Source: Paenibacillus albidus
Lineage (GTDB): Bacteria > Bacillota > Bacilli > Paenibacillales > Paenibacillaceae
DNA length: 64,000 nt
Assembly (NCBI RefSeq): GCF_014644435.1
Contig: NZ_BMKR01000029.1
Span: 26,409 to 90,408 of the forward strand
Direction of reading: 5' to 3'
This document shows, piece by piece, positions 7,612-16,050 of this stretch (its first letter is position 1; every line of letters begins with the position of its first letter). Below the pieces are notes generated by a model, which was not told where the DNA came from, ran no database searches, and saw only the letters and a program-made list of their open reading frames with translations. A program made the translations under genes and the position numbers.

Positions 7612-7730
7612 ATGATAAACAAGAATGTTATGGATCGGACCCAGGACCGGATAAAATCGGTCTATTAGGCACATCCGAAAATGGAGACATTCACTCGTTC
7701 TATCTTCTACAAAGGAATTTTGTTTTGTGA
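7608..7730 (+). CDS. 40-residue small ORF coupled to the NHLP pair
   Basis: ATG at 7608 overlaps the preceding TGA (ATGA), a classic translational-coupling junction, with AGGGTG just upstream. The 40-residue product begins MNDKQECYGSDPGPDKIG and continues through LLGTSENGDIHSFYLLQ. It is acidic and glycine-rich with a single cysteine, and has no signal peptide or membrane segment. It fills the only gap between the NHLP pair and the Rid gene. I recognise no family. It could be a small subunit, a peptide substrate, or a chance ORF. The coupling and the coding-like composition favour a real gene. Confidence 0.45.
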   Translation: MNDKQECYGSDPGPDKIGLLGTSENGDIHSFYLLQRNFVL

Positions 7731-7753
7731 AAAATCAAATTGGAGGATTTCAT

Positions 7754-8158
7754 ATGAAGAAAATAAATCCCGATACTCTAACGAGTACAGTAACGAGTTT
7801 GATTTCACAAATCGTCGTTGCTCCCGTTTCAACTTTAGCCTTTATTTCCGGGCAAGTCGCGTTAAATGAAAAGGGGGAGCTTATGGGAGAAGGGAACTAC
7901 GGGGTGCAGGCAAAACAAGTGTTTTTTAACTTAAAGCTCGCATTGGAAGCTATTGCAACTGGGCCAGAGAATATTGTTCAAATGAAAATTCATGTCGTTA
8001 ACCATAGGCCCGAGTTGGTTGATTCGATCTTTAAAGCCGGCTTTGAAGTATTCGGCGACCAGTGGCCGCTTACTGCAAGTACCTTTATAGGCGTTCAGGC
8101 GCTTGGCTTTGAGGAATGGTTAGTTGAAGTCGATGCTATCGTATCCATTTCTAACTAA
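7754..8158 (+). CDS. Rid-family (YjgF/YER057c/UK114) protein
   Basis: 134 residues, the normal length for the trimeric Rid fold. Start chosen at 7754 behind TTGGAGG. ISGQVALNEKGELMGEGN, QAKQVFFNLKLALEAI and VQMKIHVVNHRPEL are the conserved segments. In archetypal RidA the active-site arginine lies in a PARTT/PARSC motif; here the aligned segment reads PLTASTFIGV, with no arginine. It is therefore probably not a standard 2-aminoacrylate deaminase but one of the divergent Rid subfamilies often found in catabolic operons. Member of the nitrilase operon; 17 bases before the monooxygenase. Confidence 0.85.
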   Translation: MKKINPDTLTSTVTSLISQIVVAPVSTLAFISGQVALNEKGELMGEGNYGVQAKQVFFNLKLALEAIATGPENIVQMKIHVVNHRPELVDSIFKAGFEVFGDQWPLTASTFIGVQALGFEEWLVEVDAIVSISN

Positions 8159-8175
8159 AGGGGGAGCAAATAAGA

Positions 8176-9675
8176 ATGAATTATGACGTTATTGTAATCG
8201 GTGGAGGACCGGTCGGAATGATGTTAGCTGGGGAACTCGCATTGGCTGATGTTAAGGTGTGCGTATTGGAAAAGTTAGAAGCCACTACCCCTTACTCGCG
8301 AGCGCTTAGCATCCATCCCCGTACATTAGAGATTTTGGACTTACGGGGATTGAAATCGGAATTGTTGAAGATTGGCAAACCGCTCCCTACAGGTCATTTT
8401 GCAGGTTTAGAAACTCGGTTGGACTTTACAGTCATCGACTCTTCCTCTAATTATTCCTTGTTTATCGCCCAGTCGGAAACGGAAAAGGTACTGGAACAGA
8501 GAGCGAAGGAACTTGGCGCCGAAATTCGCCGCGGAATGGAAGTATTATCGGTGACTAAGAGCTCTGATTCTGTCGAGGTTATTGCTTCCGGAGCTATCGG
8601 ACAAATTACATTAACGGCAGCTTATGCGATTGGCGCCGATGGAGCAGGTAGTCTTGTACGTAAGCAGGCCAACATTGCGTTCAATGGCACGGATGCAACA
8701 CTTACTGCGGTTCAAGGAGATGTCGTATTTAAAAATCCACCGAAAACGAGCGTCGTTTCCAGCTTTAATGAAAAAGGAATGATTATGATTGTCCCCGTCT
8801 CGAAGGAGTTGCACCGTGTCGTCTTTATCGATCCGAAAAGAAAATTAATACCGAAGGACCAGCCAGTCACTTTGGAAGAACTGCGCTCGGGAATGATCCG
8901 TATGTTAGGGGATGACTACGGGATTTCTGATCCCTACTGGATGACTCGTTTCGGCAATGCAACCCGTCAAGCCGAGCGCTATAGGGAAGGAAGACTGTTC
9001 CTTGCGGGGGACGCTGCTCATATTCATTTCCCAGCCGGCGGACAAGGAATGAATGTGGGCTTGCAAGAAGCCATGAATCTTGGATGGAAACTAGCAGCCG
9101 AAGTGAGAGGGTGGGCTCCCGAGGGGTTGCTGGACAGTTACCATTCAGAACGGTTCCCTGTTAATACGGCATTACTTCGGAATACAAGAGTACAAACCCT
9201 ATTGTTCGGCACCGATTTTTCGCCTACAACGATTCACCTCCGCAGAATGATTTCGGATTTGTTGCAAAGCCCGGATGCAAACTATCGCTTAGCCAGTCAA
9301 ATTGCGGCCGTGGATGTTCAATACAACGTACAAGAAAATGTATCGTCACATCTTCTAAATGGCAGCCGACTTGCAGAGATTAAATTGCTTTCACAGAATG
9401 GCGATGTCTTCAGCAGTTATGAGCTATTCCGTGAAGGTAAATATATATTATTGAATCTAGCTTCGGATAAAATTACAGAAGTCATCGTTAGTAATCTGCA
9501 GCACCAACATTTCAAATTCGCAAGTGTAACTTTGGCTGAACAAGCCAAAGGCTGGGAAGATGTGCACACTGCATTGATTCGACCGGACGGATATATTGCA
9601 TGGGCAATCTCTGCAACCGAAGCGGATTTAATTAACCGAATTGAGCAAGGAATTAAGCAAATCAGCAGAGGTTAA
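8176..9675 (+). CDS. FAD-dependent aromatic-ring monooxygenase
   Basis: A 499-residue class A flavoprotein hydroxylase (PheA/MhpA/Rox type). Dinucleotide-binding GxGxxG is at VIGGGPVGMMLAGELALA, the DG motif is at GADGAGSLVRKQ, and the GD motif is at RLFLAGDAAHIHFPAGGQGMN, followed by a C-terminal thioredoxin-like domain (about 390-495). The layout resembles both phenolic-ring hydroxylases and rifampicin monooxygenase; sequence alone does not choose. It is the last gene of the IclR-linked nitrilase operon, so an aromatic nitrile or amine-derived substrate is plausible but inferred. Uses NAD(P)H and O2; cytoplasmic. Confidence 0.88.
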   Translation: MNYDVIVIGGGPVGMMLAGELALADVKVCVLEKLEATTPYSRALSIHPRTLEILDLRGLKSELLKIGKPLPTGHFAGLETRLDFTVIDSSSNYSLFIAQSETEKVLEQRAKELGAEIRRGMEVLSVTKSSDSVEVIASGAIGQITLTAAYAIGADGAGSLVRKQANIAFNGTDATLTAVQGDVVFKNPPKTSVVSSFNEKGMIMIVPVSKELHRVVFIDPKRKLIPKDQPVTLEELRSGMIRMLGDDYGISDPYWMTRFGNATRQAERYREGRLFLAGDAAHIHFPAGGQGMNVGLQEAMNLGWKLAAEVRGWAPEGLLDSYHSERFPVNTALLRNTRVQTLLFGTDFSPTTIHLRRMISDLLQSPDANYRLASQIAAVDVQYNVQENVSSHLLNGSRLAEIKLLSQNGDVFSSYELFREGKYILLNLASDKITEVIVSNLQHQHFKFASVTLAEQAKGWEDVHTALIRPDGYIAWAISATEADLINRIEQGIKQISRG

Positions 9676-9796
9676 ACCTTTCTTTGCCTATATTGTTTTT
9701 GGAAAAACAATATTCTACCAATCGTGACTGCAGTATAGACCATCAGAATGAATCCGTTTTTTGTGTGTTGGTTGCGCTAACAGATAACGTTAGTTT

Positions 9797-9852
9797 AAAA
9801 ACACCGGCAGTCTGTACATTAATTTTCAGTCCACACGGCTGCCGGTGTTTTT
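9797..9852. terminator. bidirectional terminator after the nitrilase operon
   Basis: AAAAACACCGGCAG (9797-9810) and CTGCCGGTGTTTTT (9839-9852), a 14-bp perfect inverted repeat with T-runs on both strands. Confidence 0.8.
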
Positions 9853-9960
9853 CCTGATCAAGAAAAAGATGTAATGTTGGAACTTTTGTGTCATTAGAAT
9901 TGTACCGATACAAGTTGCTGAAATAATTGTAATTACGCAGCGATATTGGGGAGCGGTAAT

Positions 9961-10277
9961 CGGCCCAAGTTCTTGTCGTCCGCAATAATAATTTTTGTGT
10001 CGTTATTTAATGGGGCATTAAAAAGACTTGTTAAAGTAAAATAGTCTGAAATTATAAATACTACTAAGCATTTATGCCTAAAGATCGTAAAGTAGGGACT
10101 TCGTGTCAAAAAGGTATGCATTTTTGTGTCAATTTACATAAAGTGTCGGAGGACAAGAATGTGTTCCGCATAGAACCCCCATAAATTGCGGGATTTTTTT
10201 TACGGAACAGATTGTTGTCAAAAGCTAATGACAAGAATTTGTTCCGATTGCCGAATTAGGCCAAGAATGTGTACCGT
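9961..10277. repeat. Tn7-like transposon end with an array of TnsB-type sites
   Basis: At least five related sites are seen. Plus orientation: GGACAAGAATGTGTTCCG (10151), GACAAGAATTTGTTCCG (10230) and CCAAGAATGTGTACCG (10261). Inverted: CGGCCCAAGTTCTTGTCG (9961) and ACGGAACAGATTGTTGTC (10202). The first plus site is preceded by TGTCGGA, giving a terminus TGTCGGAGGACAAGAATG that parallels the Tn7 end TGTGGGCGGACAATAAAG. A CCCCC...GCGGGAT hairpin with eight T lies between the 10151 and 10202 sites. The stretch 9853-10277 has no gene. Confidence 0.6.
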
Positions 10278-10610
10278 ACACCGATTATTAAAGTAATGAC
10301 CGAACCAAGGTTGCTCAAAAAGGGAAATGGAAAGAAAACAAACAAATTACCACTTATGCCATTAATATCCATATAAGTAAGTTGAATTAAGTGAATTCTC
10401 GCCGCAATAAAAATGAGGAACTTTTGAAGATCGGGGCTGTCGAATTTTATTATGTGGCCTGGAAGGAGATTTGAGGGTTCCGGGCTCTCTTCGCATCGGA
10501 CATTAACAAATGGCTGAAAGAAGTCAGTTATCTGGAGTCGCTGGAACATCTACTTCATTGGACAGCCCGCAGTCGTCACTTATAGCTGTTTCCAATTTAG
10601 AGTCATTAAC
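10278..10610 (+). other. non-genic stretch with coding-like remnants
   Basis: No intact gene. Two short coding-like pieces in different frames can be read, NKNEELLKIGAVEFYYVAWK near 10400-10470 and FRALFASDINKWLKEVSYL near 10480-10540, as if the end of one protein had been frameshifted. I cannot assign a family. The stretch lies just inside the Tn7-like end. Confidence 0.3.
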
Positions 10611-10625
10611 ATAATAATTTATGAA

Positions 10626-10658
10626 AAAGGCAACCAGTTAGGGTTGCCTTTAATTTTA
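10626..10658. terminator. terminator between remnants and the NmrA gene
   Basis: AAAGGCAACC / GGTTGCCTTT with a 6-base loop and a T-rich tail (TTTAATTTT). It could serve the plus-strand remnant or the minus-strand NmrA-like gene that ends at 10746. Confidence 0.8.
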
Positions 10659-10745
10659 CAATGGTCCCTTTGAATGTAACAAAAAAAATTCTAGACTGAT
10701 AATGTTAGTTTCTTCAATTTATTCGAATTCACCGACCAGCCCTTC

Positions 10746-11630
10746 TTAAGAACGAAGCATTTTATTAACGTGTGGTTGTTGCAACCAATCTTTCAGCGTG
10801 GTCAGTTGGAGATCAGGGACAATCACGCGATCCTTAATGTCATAATAGTTCAGGGAATCGATATTGGTTCCAATCCAACGGTAGAAGCCCGCAACACCAG
10901 ATGCTTGTTTTTCTCCCATCAGCGGCGTGAGAGATGCTTCGAAGTCATCGTAGTTCAGAGACTGGAATGTGACATCTTGTCCCAGCGCTTGTGTAAAGCG
11001 ATCCCCCAGTTCTGCACCAGTCAGTGCTTCCGGCCCTGGAGCCAGTATCGTTTGACCTGCCAGCTCAGGATGACTTAATGCATAATAATGATATAGCGCC
11101 GCGTCATCGGAGTTGATCCAAGGAATAGATTTATCCGCTGGCACAGGGTAGAACAGCATCCCATTGTTGATAAGCCCTGGAATCAAGAAGTTCTCCATGT
11201 AAAGTGTTGGTTTTACCAAGATGGTCGGAATGCCGCTTTGTTGTACATATTCGATCATTTCGCGCTTTACATCCAATGTTTTGGTATCGGTAGGCTGTTC
11301 TGGCAAGAAGCCATTCGAATTTACGACGATCAATTTCACGTTTGCTTGCTTTGCGGCTTCAACAGCATGGGTGATGTGTAGTTTGATCAACGCTGTGTCA
11401 TATTCAATTGGCATATTCAAGAAAATTTTATCAACACCAGTGTTAACTTCTTTCAAGGTCTCTAATATAGACAAGTCGCCAACATAAGCATCGATGCCTT
11501 GTTCTTTCAGAACTGCTGCGTTTTTCTCCTGACGTGTAATTGAACGAACAGTTACCCCTTTAGAAGCTAACAATCTTGCTACTGCTCCACCTTGTACCCC
11601 TGATGCTCCATAAACCAAAATGGATTCCAT
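10746..11630 (-). CDS. NmrA-like NAD(P)-binding oxidoreductase
   Basis: 294 residues with an N-terminal Rossmann motif ILVYGASGVQGGAVARLL and the NmrA/HSCARG arrangement of an atypical extended SDR: RSITRQEK after strand 2, VNSNGFLPEQP after strand 5 and ILVKPTLYMENF near the substrate pocket. Members are NAD(P)H-quinone reductase-like or redox sensors. It is divergent from an HxlR regulator 144 bases away, a common pairing in which the thiol- or electrophile-sensing HxlR protein controls the oxidoreductase. Specific substrate unknown. Confidence 0.85.
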   Translation of the reverse strand: MESILVYGASGVQGGAVARLLASKGVTVRSITRQEKNAAVLKEQGIDAYVGDLSILETLKEVNTGVDKIFLNMPIEYDTALIKLHITHAVEAAKQANVKLIVVNSNGFLPEQPTDTKTLDVKREMIEYVQQSGIPTILVKPTLYMENFLIPGLINNGMLFYPVPADKSIPWINSDDAALYHYYALSHPELAGQTILAPGPEALTGAELGDRFTQALGQDVTFQSLNYDDFEASLTPLMGEKQASGVAGFYRWIGTNIDSLNYYDIKDRVIVPDLQLTTLKDWLQQPHVNKMLRS

Positions 11631-11774
11631 ATATCCAACAACTCCTTAAAGTATATTTCATTGGTTCAGTATCGAACTAAATGTTATATTTATAATAAAC
11701 AACCAACAAACTTTATGTAAGTACGCACATTAAGGATATCTGGTATCTCTCGTGATACTATTGGAGGAAAACTT

Positions 11775-12098
11775 ATGGAGACAAAACCATTGGGAAATTG
11801 TAGCCCATGTCCAGTCGAATTTACAGCCAATATCATTGGCGGAAAATGGAAAATTTTGATTTTATATCATCTTATTAATAATGACATGATCCGGTTTAAT
11901 CAACTACAGAAAAAGCTTTCTTCAGTAACACATCGTACATTGACGCGTCAGTTGCGTGAATTGGAAGAGGATGGTGTGGTCAATCGAGTTACTTTTGCTG
12001 AAGTGCCACCCCGTGTAGAATACTCGTTGACGGATAAAGGGAAAAGTCTCACCCCCATGTTATTACAAATGCGAGATTGGGGACTTCAACATATGTGA
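11775..12098 (+). CDS. HxlR-family winged-helix regulator
   Basis: 107 residues with the complete family signature: CPVEFTANIIGGKWKILILY, then RFNQLQKKLSSVTHRTLTRQ as the recognition helix, then the wing VNRVTFAEVPPRVEYSLTDKG. The cysteines of the N-terminal GNCSPCPVEF segment occupy the place of the redox-sensing Cys of HypR/YodB-type members. GGAGG precedes the ATG. Divergent from the NmrA-like gene, its probable target. Confidence 0.9.
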   Translation: METKPLGNCSPCPVEFTANIIGGKWKILILYHLINNDMIRFNQLQKKLSSVTHRTLTRQLRELEEDGVVNRVTFAEVPPRVEYSLTDKGKSLTPMLLQMRDWGLQHM

Positions 12099-12222
12099 CG
12101 GCAATAAAAAAACATTAAAAACCAGTCGCGTTTGGCAGTAAAATTGTTGTACTTCTCCAGCATTCTAGAGCTGAACTTTGGAGAAATTGCGACTTCCCGA
12201 AAAGTGTCGATGGTGATTAAAA

Positions 12223-12890
12223 TCATGAGGACTTAGTAGATTTTCGTTCGATCAGTTCAAATTCCAATACATGAACTTCCGATACATGCTGACCCAGCAT
12301 ATCCAGAATGATATAAACGGCGTTTTCTGCCTGTTTGTTTGCAGGATAGTGGATAGTTGTCAGATCAAGAAGATGAGCCAGATCGGTGTTGTCGAATCCC
12401 AATATGCCGATGTCATCCGGAGCGGAGAAACCCGCACGCCGAAGTTCGGTAAGGAGTCCAGCTGCCACATTGTCGTTTGAACAAGCGATGGCATCTGGTC
12501 TGTTCGTCTGTTTCATCCACCATCTCGCAATCTCTTCTCCATCAAAAATGGTAAGTTTATCGTGAAAATCCGGAATTTCATCAGCTTTCAACTGATACTT
12601 GAACGCAAAATCGTTAAAGGCTCTAATCCGTTCAGGTGTGTCTAATCCCTTTGAAGAAAATACGTTCGCGATCCTGCGATATCCTTTGGTATAGAGGTAC
12701 TCAAGCCCCAGCATATAACCCTGATATTGGTCCATGAAGACGGAGGGAATCATATCGCTTACAAGCCGCTGCCAAGTTACAATAGGACCGTATTTGGCAT
12801 AGGATTCGATGACGTCCCATTCGTTGGTTCGAAAGAGACAAACTAAGGCATCCAACTGCTTGCTGCGCAGCATTTCAAGCGCAACGAGTA
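12223..12890 (-). pseudogene. LacI-family regulator without its DNA-binding domain
   Basis: About 220 residues of a periplasmic-binding-protein-like effector domain: GYMLGLEYLYTKGYRRIANV, RPDAIACSNDNVAAGLL, PDDIGILGFDNTDLAHLL and TIHYPANKQAENAV are the usual LacI-type segments. The N-terminal helix-turn-helix and hinge are missing. At about 12885 the sequence runs head-on into a plus-strand ABC-transporter fragment, so the 5' end was lost by rearrangement. Not expected to bind DNA. Confidence 0.8.
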
Positions 12891-13030
12891 GCAGAAGGCC
12901 TGGCCGACTCGTACAAATGGCTTGGATTACCCATCATCCGTATACCCAAGCTTTGCTGAAAGCTTGTTCCCGAATCCTTCGCAAGCAGAGTGTGGGTCTA
13001 CAAGAAACGAAAATTTGGGGGTATCAGATT
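12881..13030 (+). pseudogene. C-terminal scrap of an OppD/NikD-type ABC ATPase
   Basis: The open frame contains ITHHPYTQALLKACSRILRK, the HPYTQALL tail typical of the first ATPase of oligopeptide/nickel ABC transporters. Everything upstream is lost at the junction with the LacI remnant. It leads directly into the second ATPase remnant, preserving the normal D-F gene order. Confidence 0.6.
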
Positions 13031-13820
13031 GTGGAACCTTTACTGGTCGCTGAAAATCTGGTCAAAACATACCGACATGGCAAGGGTGTTGTTCATGCAG
13101 TCCGACATGTCTCCTTCACCATACAGAAGGGAGAATACCTGGGCCTCGTTGGCGAGAGCGGAAGTGACAAAAGCTCACTTGCTCGTCTGCTGCTGGTGCT
13201 GGAAAAGCCGGATCATGGCGATATACGGATGCAAGGGACTTCACTTGTACAGGCAAAAAAGAGCTTGCTCAGAAGTATGAGGCAGCACATTCAGGTTGTA
13301 TTTCAGGACAGTAATGCCTCACTGAATATCGATTGCCTGTCTGGCGTTCTGTGCTGGAACCGTTGGACAATTTCCCGGAAGTTAAACCCGTCTTTCTTGT
13401 AGATATAAGGCATGCCAGACGTGAAACCGCAGCAGGGCTGCTGGATATGGTGGATCTCGGCCCGGAACATCTGGATCGTTACCCCAATGAACTGAGTGGG
13501 GGACAACGTCAGCGGATTGCGATTGCAAGAGGCATTAGTCTTCAGCCACGGCTGCTCATCTGTGATGAACCCACTTCCAGCTTAGACGTAACAGTACAAG
13601 CCCATATTCTCCAACTGTTAAAACAACTGCAGACCGATCTGGAGATGTCATTTTTGTTCATTTCCCATGATATTGCTTCGTTCATCAGATGAGCAATCGA
13701 ATAACCGTCATGAAGGATGGAGTCATCGTAGATCAGTTTGCTAGTGAGTTAATCAGTGACCCTGAACGACATGAATATACACAGTGCCTGTTGTCAGCTG
13801 CATATGTTCTGGAGCAATAG
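13031..13820 (+). pseudogene. OppF/NikE-type ABC transporter ATPase, frameshifted
   Basis: Second ATPase of an oligopeptide/nickel-type importer, starting GTG at 13031. Walker A reads GESGSDKSS, where the family has GESGSGKS (invariant Gly to Asp). The frame breaks near 13325. The second piece carries LSGGQRQRIAIARGI (signature), LLICDEPTSSLDV (Walker B) and LFISHDIA, then shifts again near 13690 before MSNRITVMKDGVIVDQF and YTQCLLSAA, ending at 13820. At least two frameshifts plus a Walker A mutation make it non-functional. No permease or binding protein remains nearby. Confidence 0.8.
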
Positions 13821-13855
13821 TTGTGTTTATATATGCTGTGATGAAAGAGGTTCTC

Positions 13856-14703
13856 ATGAAAAACGGTGTTTGGTTAGCTCTGTTCTCATCATTGGTATTC
13901 AGCGTGATGAACGTTCTTGTAAAAGCGGTTAGTGGGACGATCCCACCAGCCGAGATTGCATTCTTCCGGGGGCTGACCGGAACCATTCTGATCCTTGTGT
14001 TGATGCGTTCAAGACAGATTTCTTTTTCCAGAAAAGGAATTCCCATGCTGGCATTAAGAGGCGTGCTGGGCGGATTGTATATGCTGGCCTATTTCTTCAC
14101 CTTATCCAAGATTCCATTGACAGATGCGAGTATACTCGGACAGATGTCTCCTGTATTTGTAATTGTGCTGTCCGTTATTTTCCTAAAAGAAGGCTTTCCC
14201 GCAGAACCCTAAGAATACTTCCCTTTATTTTTCTGGGTGCAATATTCCTCATTAAGCCTCATGAGTATACAAGCTATTCAGTCTATGCATTGGTAGGAAT
14301 CCCCGCTGCTGTCTTTTCGGCAGCAGCGGGGATTCCCATTCGATATTTAAGTAAAGCGCATCCGTCCTATGAAATTGTATTTTATTTTGTGGCAACATCT
14401 GCACTGGTGTCGATGCCTTTTATGTGGCAACAATTTGTCATTCCTGATCTCATGCAATTGGTGTACCTACTAGCCATTGGTGTAGTTTCGCTACTCGGAC
14501 AAGTGCTTCTGACCCGGGCATTTACGCATGAGAGTGCCATCGTAGTTCAGGTTGTCAGTTATTTAGATCTTGTACTGAATGGATTATTTGGTTTCATGTT
14601 TTGGCGGGAGATTCCAGATATGCTGACACTGATCGGTGGCATCATCATTGTTGTGGGGTGTATCGCTTTATCCAGACAGAGTGGCTCAACCAAAACTCAA
14701 TAG
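13856..14703 (+). pseudogene. EamA/DMT-family transporter with one frameshift
   Basis: Drug/metabolite transporter of about 282 codons with ten predicted membrane segments in two EamA repeats. The first half (MKNGVWLALFSSLVFSVMNV to VIFLKEGFPAEP) ends at a stop at 14212. The second half continues in another frame from about 14213 (RILPFIFLGAIFLIKPHEY) to SRQSGSTKTQ. A single indel near 14205 explains both. Start at 13856 has AAAGAGG upstream. Likely inactive unless the frameshift is a sequencing error. Confidence 0.8.
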
Positions 14704-14726
14704 ACTCTTGCCCATGCCATTTCAAG

Positions 14727-14960
14727 TGAAGGTGTCTGTTCCAATGCCTTCCCTGAAAGGACGAAGTTCATATAGAAGTCTTAAGAATCCACCCTGGTTA
14801 CACCCAAAGTCAAGAACGCTGCTTCCCTCCAGATTCTCTTCCGGTATGAAGCTCAGTACTCTCTTCCAGTGTGGAACATGATCATCCTCCATACCCTGAT
14901 CCCCTTCTCCAGGGTGATGCCACCACACGTCATATAGCATGTCTTCGTGCAAAATCAGAT
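14727..14960 (-). pseudogene. inverted N-terminal half of a SAM methyltransferase
   Basis: Read on the minus strand this encodes MLYDVWWHHPGEGDQGMEDD, then the class I motif I SVLDFGCNQGGFLRLLYEL, then PFREGIGTD. The protein then stops. The natural continuation, LARKSIEIANQRKGELPLGF, is found on the plus strand from about 14963. GIGTD plus LARKSIEIA joins seamlessly, so an internal inversion of about 235 bases has split this gene. Confidence 0.75.
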
Positions 14961-15600
14961 TTGGCACGCAAATCTATTGAGATTGCGAACCAGCGCAAGG
15001 GAGAACTGCCGCTCGGATTTTATGCTACCGGGCAGCCTGAACAGTTCAAACATCGGTTTGGATGCATTTAGCCTGGCCGTTTTGTATTTGATTCCGAATC
15101 TGGATGAACATGCGCTAAAGATCAAATCCAGCCTCAAACCTGGTGGTGTCTATTATGCAACCTTTGCAGATTACACGAGCAATCCCAGTTTGCCGGCAAT
15201 ACGAGAGCGCATTAATGGCAACACGGTTATTCCTATGCAGAATCATACACTTGATACTATATCCCAAACTTTTATGCAGGCGGGATTTCAGGTGAGTATT
15301 CGTCGCATGCTGCCAATAGGTTTTGTCGATTTGTCTCATGGGAAGAAGTGGTATAACCAGGTAGCAGACCAATTGCTATTTGCGTATAACAATCCTATTT
15401 ATTCCGTTTTATGGCTCCAAAGGCTGGAGGAGACAGAACCCAAAAACGGCTTGAGTGAACAGAACGTATTATCGGGGCAGATTCATTGTAACTTACCAGC
15501 CCGATATGAAAATCAGGCAGATGTACGACTTATTAGACAAACATTATACGTGACATCTGTTGAGGACAAGAACATAGTTCCATTCAAAGTCGCTAAATAA
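14961..15600 (+). pseudogene. C-terminal half of the same SAM methyltransferase
   Basis: Plus-strand continuation of the inverted N-half: LARKSIEIANQRKGELPLGF and YATGQPEQFKHRF. A one-base insertion near 15060 then shifts into AFSLAVLYLIPNLDEHALK, SSLKPGGVYYATFADYTSNP and the C-terminal region to 15600. Motif I is on the other strand, so no functional enzyme is made. The last 13 codons (VEDKNIVPFKVAK) are encoded by the dispersed repeat at 15559, showing that the original 3' end was also replaced. Confidence 0.75.
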
Positions 15601-15642
15601 GCGGCTTTTTGTTTTGTCGGTACAAGAACTTGTATCGATTGC
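15559..15642. repeat. dispersed Tn7-end-like repeat, copy at 15.6 kb
   Basis: TGTTGAGGACAAGAACATAG at the left, CCATTCAAAGTCGCT, hairpin GTCGCT-AAATA-AGCGGC followed by TTTTTGTTTT, then GGTACAAGAACTTGTATCG. Same order of elements as the copies at 17332, 19510, 19727 and 40559. It overlaps the end of the methyltransferase remnant. Confidence 0.7.
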
Positions 15643-15814
15643 TGAACGAAATGGTGTAAACAAAAAAAGGGGGAGCGTAACCCCTCTATTTAATATGATC
15701 GGCTATATTACCGAAAATGTAGTAACGGGCAAAACAGAAGTTTTTGTAACAGGAGGGCCTAAAACTTATATGTCGTTTCTTCATCCAAAAAATGTATATG
15801 AAATTTACCCTTAA
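15614..15814 (+). pseudogene. unassigned short coding-like remnant downstream of the repeat
   Basis: The frame starts inside the repeat, then reads MIGYITENVVTGKTEVFVTG and PKTYMSFLHPKNVYEIYP to a stop at 15814. Composition is protein-like and the C-terminus looks natural, but there is no ribosome binding site and the beginning is repeat-derived. Probably the tail of a gene cut by the repeat. Family not recognised. Confidence 0.25.
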
Positions 15815-15992
15815 TAATTCAGTTAATATCTAATTTATTATACACATCTAGAATATACTTTCAAAAATCATTTAAAATGACCGAAACACTTGATTTAATG
15901 TATGTAAAAAGAGGCTAAAACTGATAGACTATATATTAAAAGAAAAGATGATAACAAAGTGAAAGTAGCTAATATTAGGAACGCGATAGCAG

Positions 15993-16021
15993 TTGACACT
16001 TTCTTAAATCGTCATTTTATT
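15993..16021 (+). promoter_or_regulatory. candidate sigma-A promoter for the MFS gene
   Basis: TTGACA (15993-15998), 17-base spacer, TTTATT (16016-16021). The -35 box is perfect and the -10 is weak. It lies 30 bases before the ATG, with AAGGAG between. Confidence 0.5.
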
Positions 16022-16050
16022 GTACTGAAAGAAGGAGATTCGATCAACAG

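Noticed and set aside
8176..9675. Monooxygenase called as a rifampicin-resistance gene
   Set aside because: The class A hydroxylase layout fits, but nothing specific to Rox can be verified, and the operon context suggests catabolism.
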